Source: Ichthyophonus hoferi (Eukaryota; Opisthokonta; Ichthyosporea; Ichthyophonida; Ichthyophonidae). Taken from it: 11,467 nt of DNA. A program made the position numbers and the translations under genes. Positions 8,233 to 11,467 of the stretch are shown here, piece by piece (position 1 is the first letter of the stretch; every line of letters starts with the position of its first letter). The stretch lies in contig NAOQ01000470.1 in assembly GCA_002751075.1 (NCBI GenBank), positions 20,354-31,820 on the forward strand, read 5' to 3'. The notes beneath the pieces were generated by a model, which worked only from the letters and a program-made list of their open reading frames with translations, searched no databases and was not told the origin of the DNA.

Positions 8233-8304
8233 GGGGCTGTAGCTCAGTGGTAGAGCGCTCGCTTTGCATGCGAGATGCCCAGGGTTCAATCCCCTGCTGC
8301 TCCA
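8233..8304 (+). tRNA. tRNA-Ala, anticodon TGC (copy 2)
   Basis: All 72 bases are identical to the gene at 4554-4625, including the G3:U70 pair, both internal promoter boxes and the U6:U67 acceptor mismatch. The 5' and 3' flanks are not clearly alike beyond the gene ends. Either the duplication was small and is old with the gene kept identical by selection or gene conversion, or the flanks were replaced by repeat insertions. The minus-strand repeat copy D ends just beyond its terminator. Confidence 0.96.
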
Positions 8305-8308
8305 TATA

Positions 8309-8323
8309 TTTTTTTTTTTTTTT
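8309..8323 (+). terminator. Pol III terminator of tRNA-Ala copy 2 (15 T)
   Basis: An uninterrupted run of fifteen T begins four bases after the discriminator base. It is longer than a Pol III stop needs. Read from the other strand it is an A15 tract lying about ten bases from the end of repeat copy D. Confidence 0.85.
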
Positions 8324-8332
8324 GATATATAT

Positions 8333-8705
8333 AGGAACCATGCCGTCTTTATTTGCGTTGGGCCAACCTGGAGTCTAGCCCGCAACAACAGAATCACCTA
8401 AGTATAGGAATAGCATCATAACTATCTATCTCACAACATATTCTCTAATGGTTTAGGAGTCTCACTAGGTCATCAGCCAATAATGGGCTGACCAAATAAC
8501 TGTGCTCTCCTAGTCTTATCAACCGGAAGGATATAGTTCCCAACTTCTGCTGATTTGTTTTTATAGTAAAAATATGTCTTAACCTCTGTATTCTGTGTAC
8601 GCAAATGATTATTAAACCATCCCCTTAAGTTGGTGTTCCCTCTCCTTAGAAAAGAATATCTATATGTAACAATGATACTCTTGTATCTAATTATGATTTC
8701 CAACA
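8333..8705 (-). mobile_element. LTR-like interspersed repeat, copy D (minus)
   Basis: On the minus strand it starts TGTTGGAAATCATAATTAGA at 8705, then gtaca-type blocks gcgtacacagaatacagagg, ggttgataagactaggagag, cagttatttggtcagccc and ggctgatgacctagtgagac. It ends with gattctgttgttgcgggc, ccaggttggcccaacgcaa and catggttcc, matching the middle of copy B. It stops at the A tract next to tRNA-Ala copy 2. The short frame MPSLFALGQPGV on the plus strand at about 8340 falls inside this copy and is not a gene. Confidence 0.72.
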
Positions 8706-9010
8706 AGGAGTATTTAATTATCAATTTAAGTATTTCTTTATGCAACTATAATTAATAAGTATAGTTAACAATTACTATTATATATGTAATCTGAAAAAAA
8801 TAGCTACAGTAATCTAAACCTGGAAATGAGAAGACATGTCAGTGAGGTGCTAACCTTAAATGCTGACTTATTTTAATAATAAAATATGTATACAAGGATA
8901 TATGGTTAAACATTCTTTAATTCAATATTTTCTTCATTTTAAATGGACATAGATCACATGGACCGAGCCTGTCTACTTATATCTAATAATTACTAGTTGT
9001 TCCATTTACG
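8706..9010 (-). mobile_element. LTR-like interspersed repeat, copy G (minus, short)
   Basis: On the minus strand: aattattagatataagtagacagg, tctatgtccatttaaaatg, aaaatattgaattaaag, then a tail with acatatataatagtaattgt and ataaagaaatacttaaattg, i.e. both outer parts of the family. It directly abuts the start of copy D in the same orientation. It follows the coding remnant at 9390-9059 with an A-rich, purine-rich stretch between them, as a downstream terminal repeat would. Confidence 0.65.
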
Positions 9011-9058
9011 TTGTAATATATTTTTTTCTCTTATTTTTTTTTGTTGAGGGATATTGGA

Positions 9059-9390
9059 AATAAAACTGGTATCTGTTGTACTGAGTTCTATCTGGCTGGG
9101 CTGTTGTCATCATATAGTCGGCAGACTAAACCTTAACTAGCTGCTTCAACATTTCACGTTGTTGATTGATAATATAGGAGCCTTTAGCTTCTTGCCTGAC
9201 AATGTGTCATATATGTAGTAATTAATCTAATTATGGTTGTGTGTATATGGTAAGATACTGTTATTATCAGAAGAATAAACACTACACTCAACTAGTTGGC
9301 TTTCTACTGAAGTATCTGAATAATCTATTTCGACTTTCTTAGCAACTGTAGAGATAATATGAAAAACATAAAGAACATAAATTGGATTCC
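9059..9390 (-). mobile_element. Decayed coding remnant of a retroelement-like repeat (minus)
   Basis: The minus strand has cattttggaatccaattt-like, ttgctaagaaagtcgaaata, ccaactagttgagtgtag, cacaaccataattagatta and caagaagctaaaggctcct, matching the plus-strand remnant from about 4946. It also shares the end block with the one at 6150. Several breaks are present. Together with copy G it looks like the end of one element in minus orientation. The protein of origin is not identified. Confidence 0.5.
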
Positions 9391-10036
9391 AAAATATGAC
9401 TTTTTATAGTTAGTATAACGTTATATATTTTTATATAAATGAGCAGTAGATATTGACGACTGAGAACTGTGATAGTTATAATCCCATGTAGTTACAAGTT
9501 ATTTGTACACTAATGGAATACTCTGTCATTCTATATGATATTCTTTCTATAATTATGTTAAGTTAATTCATACAACCCATTTAGCTTTAAATGAAATTAA
9601 ATGTTCTGAATGTAATTAGATTAGAAGCACAGTTTTCCGGTACTAAAATATCATTGTATCACATCTGAAACACATATTACCAGGTAATCTGGATAATCTA
9701 AATAATCTGGATTAATATAAATGATTGGCGAATAATTTAAGATGACTAATCTTAAACAATCTAGAAATATGCACTCCTGACGTAATAAATTTCCCTAATT
9801 AGATTATAAATGAGAAGCTAGACTACAATTTAAATATTTTAAATCTAAAAGGAATGATACCCAGCCAATTATTTTACATAAAGCCCAACACTATTTCACA
9901 TAAAGACTGTATAACTTTTATTGCTTTAAAATTCTTACAATATTTATACTATTATTACAATTATTATCCCGCATTCTGTACTACTATACTATACTATTGT
10001 TTTTAAATATTATTTTCTCCTAATTTCTCTTGAAAC
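9391..10036. other. AT-rich upstream region of CHMP5
   Basis: No exon, tRNA or named promoter element is seen. A small array of three 9-bp units (aatctggat, aatctaaat, aatctggat) lies at 9686-9712. The last 80 bases before the ATG are pyrimidine-rich (tattttctcctaatttctctt) and probably contain the transcription start or 5' UTR. Confidence 0.45.
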
Positions 10037-11250
10037 ATGAATAGATTATTCGGCCGTGCTAAGGTGGAACAGGGACCTAGTTTGAACGATGTAGTTCAGA
10101 GTGTAAGTAGGAGTGGGGAGGGGTAGGATATAGTAGGATGCATTATTATGTAGTGTATGGTATGTAGAAGGCGCGGATGAGGGGTGAACTCGATGTATTT
10201 TATTAGTAGAATATTTATATGCATGTGGATATGTGTGTATGTATTAAGGTATATATATATATATATAATATGTATGTATATGTGTATTATGTATGTGTCT
10301 GCATGTGTTTGTGTTTTTTATATATAATAAATATATATTGTTCATTATTGTTTATATATATACTGATGCCCTACATATTCACCTACCACTTACTTACTTG
10401 CCTACTTACCTACATACATAGACTGATGCGCGTACAGATACTATCACCAAGAAGATAGGGCTGTTGGATAACGAGTTAATAAAGTATAGAGAACAGATGG
10501 GAAAGATGAGAGAGGGACCTGCTAAGGTATGTTATGATATGTTATATGTTATGGTATATCGTATGGTATAGTATGGCATGATATATTATATTATATATAT
10601 TATGGTATAGCTTTGAAAGTAGATAGGCGACCTAAAATACCACTATAGGGTATAGATGGATGGATAGTAGTTAAGGTATATATAGGTATATATATAAATA
10701 TTTCATCATGGCAACTATTGGCTTGAAGTGTTCAAGGTTGGTTTTAATTGGTTTGTACCATATGACTACCAGTTATATAATATCCTTATATTACTTGACC
10801 TTATTGATGTTGTATATATAGATAGATATATATGCAAATGATTTAAAGTATTATTAACCAATTGGCTCCTATCAGAATATAATTAAACAGAAAGCTATGA
10901 GGGTATTGAAGCAGAAGAAAATGTAAGTGATTTGATTGTGTATTATATTATATTATATTATATTATACTGTACTATATTATATAATTTTATATTATACTT
11001 TATTATCTTATCTTATACATGCCTATGTAGTTACACATACATATTACATACCCACACCCAGTTAGAAACATACTATATATAGATAATGTTATACTATATA
11101 TAGGTAGATATAATCTATCCAACAGTATAATTCACGACTGACTTCAATCTTATCAGGTATGAGAGTCAGCAAGGTCAGCTAATGCAAACATCCTTCAATA
11201 TAGAACAAGCCAACTTTGCCCACCAAAGTATAAAGGATTCCATAGTCACG
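10037..11250 (+). CDS. CHMP5: CHMP5/VPS60, ESCRT-III family protein (first four exons, runs off the right edge)
   Basis: CHMP5/Vps60 is a Snf7-domain protein that acts late in ESCRT-III membrane scission at multivesicular bodies, binding LIP5/Vta1 and so regulating the Vps4 ATPase. Exons: 10037-10102 (22 codons), 10422-10526 (35 codons), 10876-10922 (15 codons plus two bases) and 11157-11250. That gives 104 residues of a family near 220. Introns are 10103-10421 (GTAAGT...ATAG, phase 0), 10527-10875 (GTATGT...TCAG, phase 0), 10923-11156 (GTAAGT...TCAG, phase 2, splitting the Met codon) and from 11251 (GTAAGT, phase 0). Family marks in order: MNRLFGRAK (1-9), PSLNDV (14-19), [21 protein letters not shown] (helix 1, ends 57), [18 protein letters not shown] (helix 2 start), SFNIEQANF and QSIKD. 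An in-frame TGA six bases upstream fixes the ATG at 10037. The C-terminal half, with the acidic helices and MIT-interacting end, lies outside the window. Confidence 0.95.
10103..10421 (+). other. CHMP5 intron 1
   Basis: GTAAGT donor followed at once by a G-rich stretch (agtggggaggggtaggat), then TA/TG low-complexity and a TTACTTAC/CTAC pyrimidine-rich end before ATAG. The open frame of about 79 codons across the TATG repeats and into exon 2 is not a gene. Confidence 0.85.
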
Positions 11251-11298
11251 GTAAGTATAGTATAGTATAGGGTATATAGTATAGTTTATAATGCTGTA

Positions 11299-11467
11299 CT
11301 ACCCTACCCTATCCTATCCTATCCTATCCTACCCTATCCTATCCTACCCTATCCTATCCTATCCTACCCTATCCTATCCTATCCTACCCTATCCTATCTT
11401 ATCCTACCCTATCCTACCCTATCCTATCTTATCCTATCCTATCCTACTCTACCCTACGCTATCCTAT
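11299..11467. repeat. (YCCTA)n pentanucleotide tract in CHMP5 intron 4
   Basis: More than thirty CCCTA or TCCTA pentamers run to the window end, with a few variants (ATCTT, CTCTA, CGCTA) near the right. It starts about 50 bases after the GTAAGT donor at 11251. The alternation of CCCTA and TCCTA is not regular. The five-base period argues against a telomere repeat. Its full length is unknown. Confidence 0.95.

Noticed and set aside
8473-8745. Open frame on the minus strand, 90 codons
   Set aside because: It spans the join of repeat copies G and D and encodes only translated repeat sequence.
10219-10458. Open frame on the plus strand, 79 codons
   Set aside because: It covers CHMP5 intron 1 low-complexity sequence and reads part of exon 2 in the wrong frame.
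11299-11467. CCCTA repeats as a telomere or subtelomere
   Set aside because: The period is five, not six or seven, the units alternate CCCTA and TCCTA, and the tract sits inside an intron of a conserved gene.

Overview
This is an AT-rich eukaryotic nuclear window. It has spliceosomal introns (GT...AG), Pol III tRNA genes and abundant microsatellites. Two conserved host genes lie at the edges, pointing away from each other. On the left (minus strand) are the first three coding exons of RER1, the Golgi-to-ER retrieval receptor. On the right (plus strand) are the first four coding exons of CHMP5/VPS60, an ESCRT-III family protein. Both run off the window. The CHMP5 wording ([28 protein letters not shown]) looks opisthokont. 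I lean to an early-diverging fungus with fairly long introns (165-349 nt), but the sequence does not settle the lineage.

Layout: 136-840 RER1 exons (minus), with intron repeats from 1. 841-2550 is AT-rich intergenic sequence with microsatellites and one odd GC-rich island near 2265-2322. 2548-9390 is a field of old, diverged copies of one interspersed repeat family. It is LTR-like, with several copies starting near TGTTGG/A, and some copies are associated with decayed coding remnants that are homologous to one another. Copies lie on both strands and are partly stacked or nested. Two tRNA-Ala(TGC) genes, identical over all 72 bases, sit inside this field (4554-4625 and 8233-8304), each with a repeat copy starting or ending within a few tens of bases of its 3' end. 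9391-10036 is AT-rich and is the upstream region of CHMP5. 10037-11250 holds CHMP5 exons 1-4. The window ends in a (YCCTA)n pentanucleotide tract inside CHMP5 intron 4.

RER1 and CHMP5 both serve membrane traffic (COPI retrieval; late ESCRT-III/Vps4 regulation), but their 9.2-kb divergent arrangement does not suggest joint control. I found no new defence, toxin or metabolic system. The most unusual points are the repeat-packed, donor-proximal G-rich sequence in several introns of both genes, the tRNA/repeat association, and the unidentified coding remnant family.
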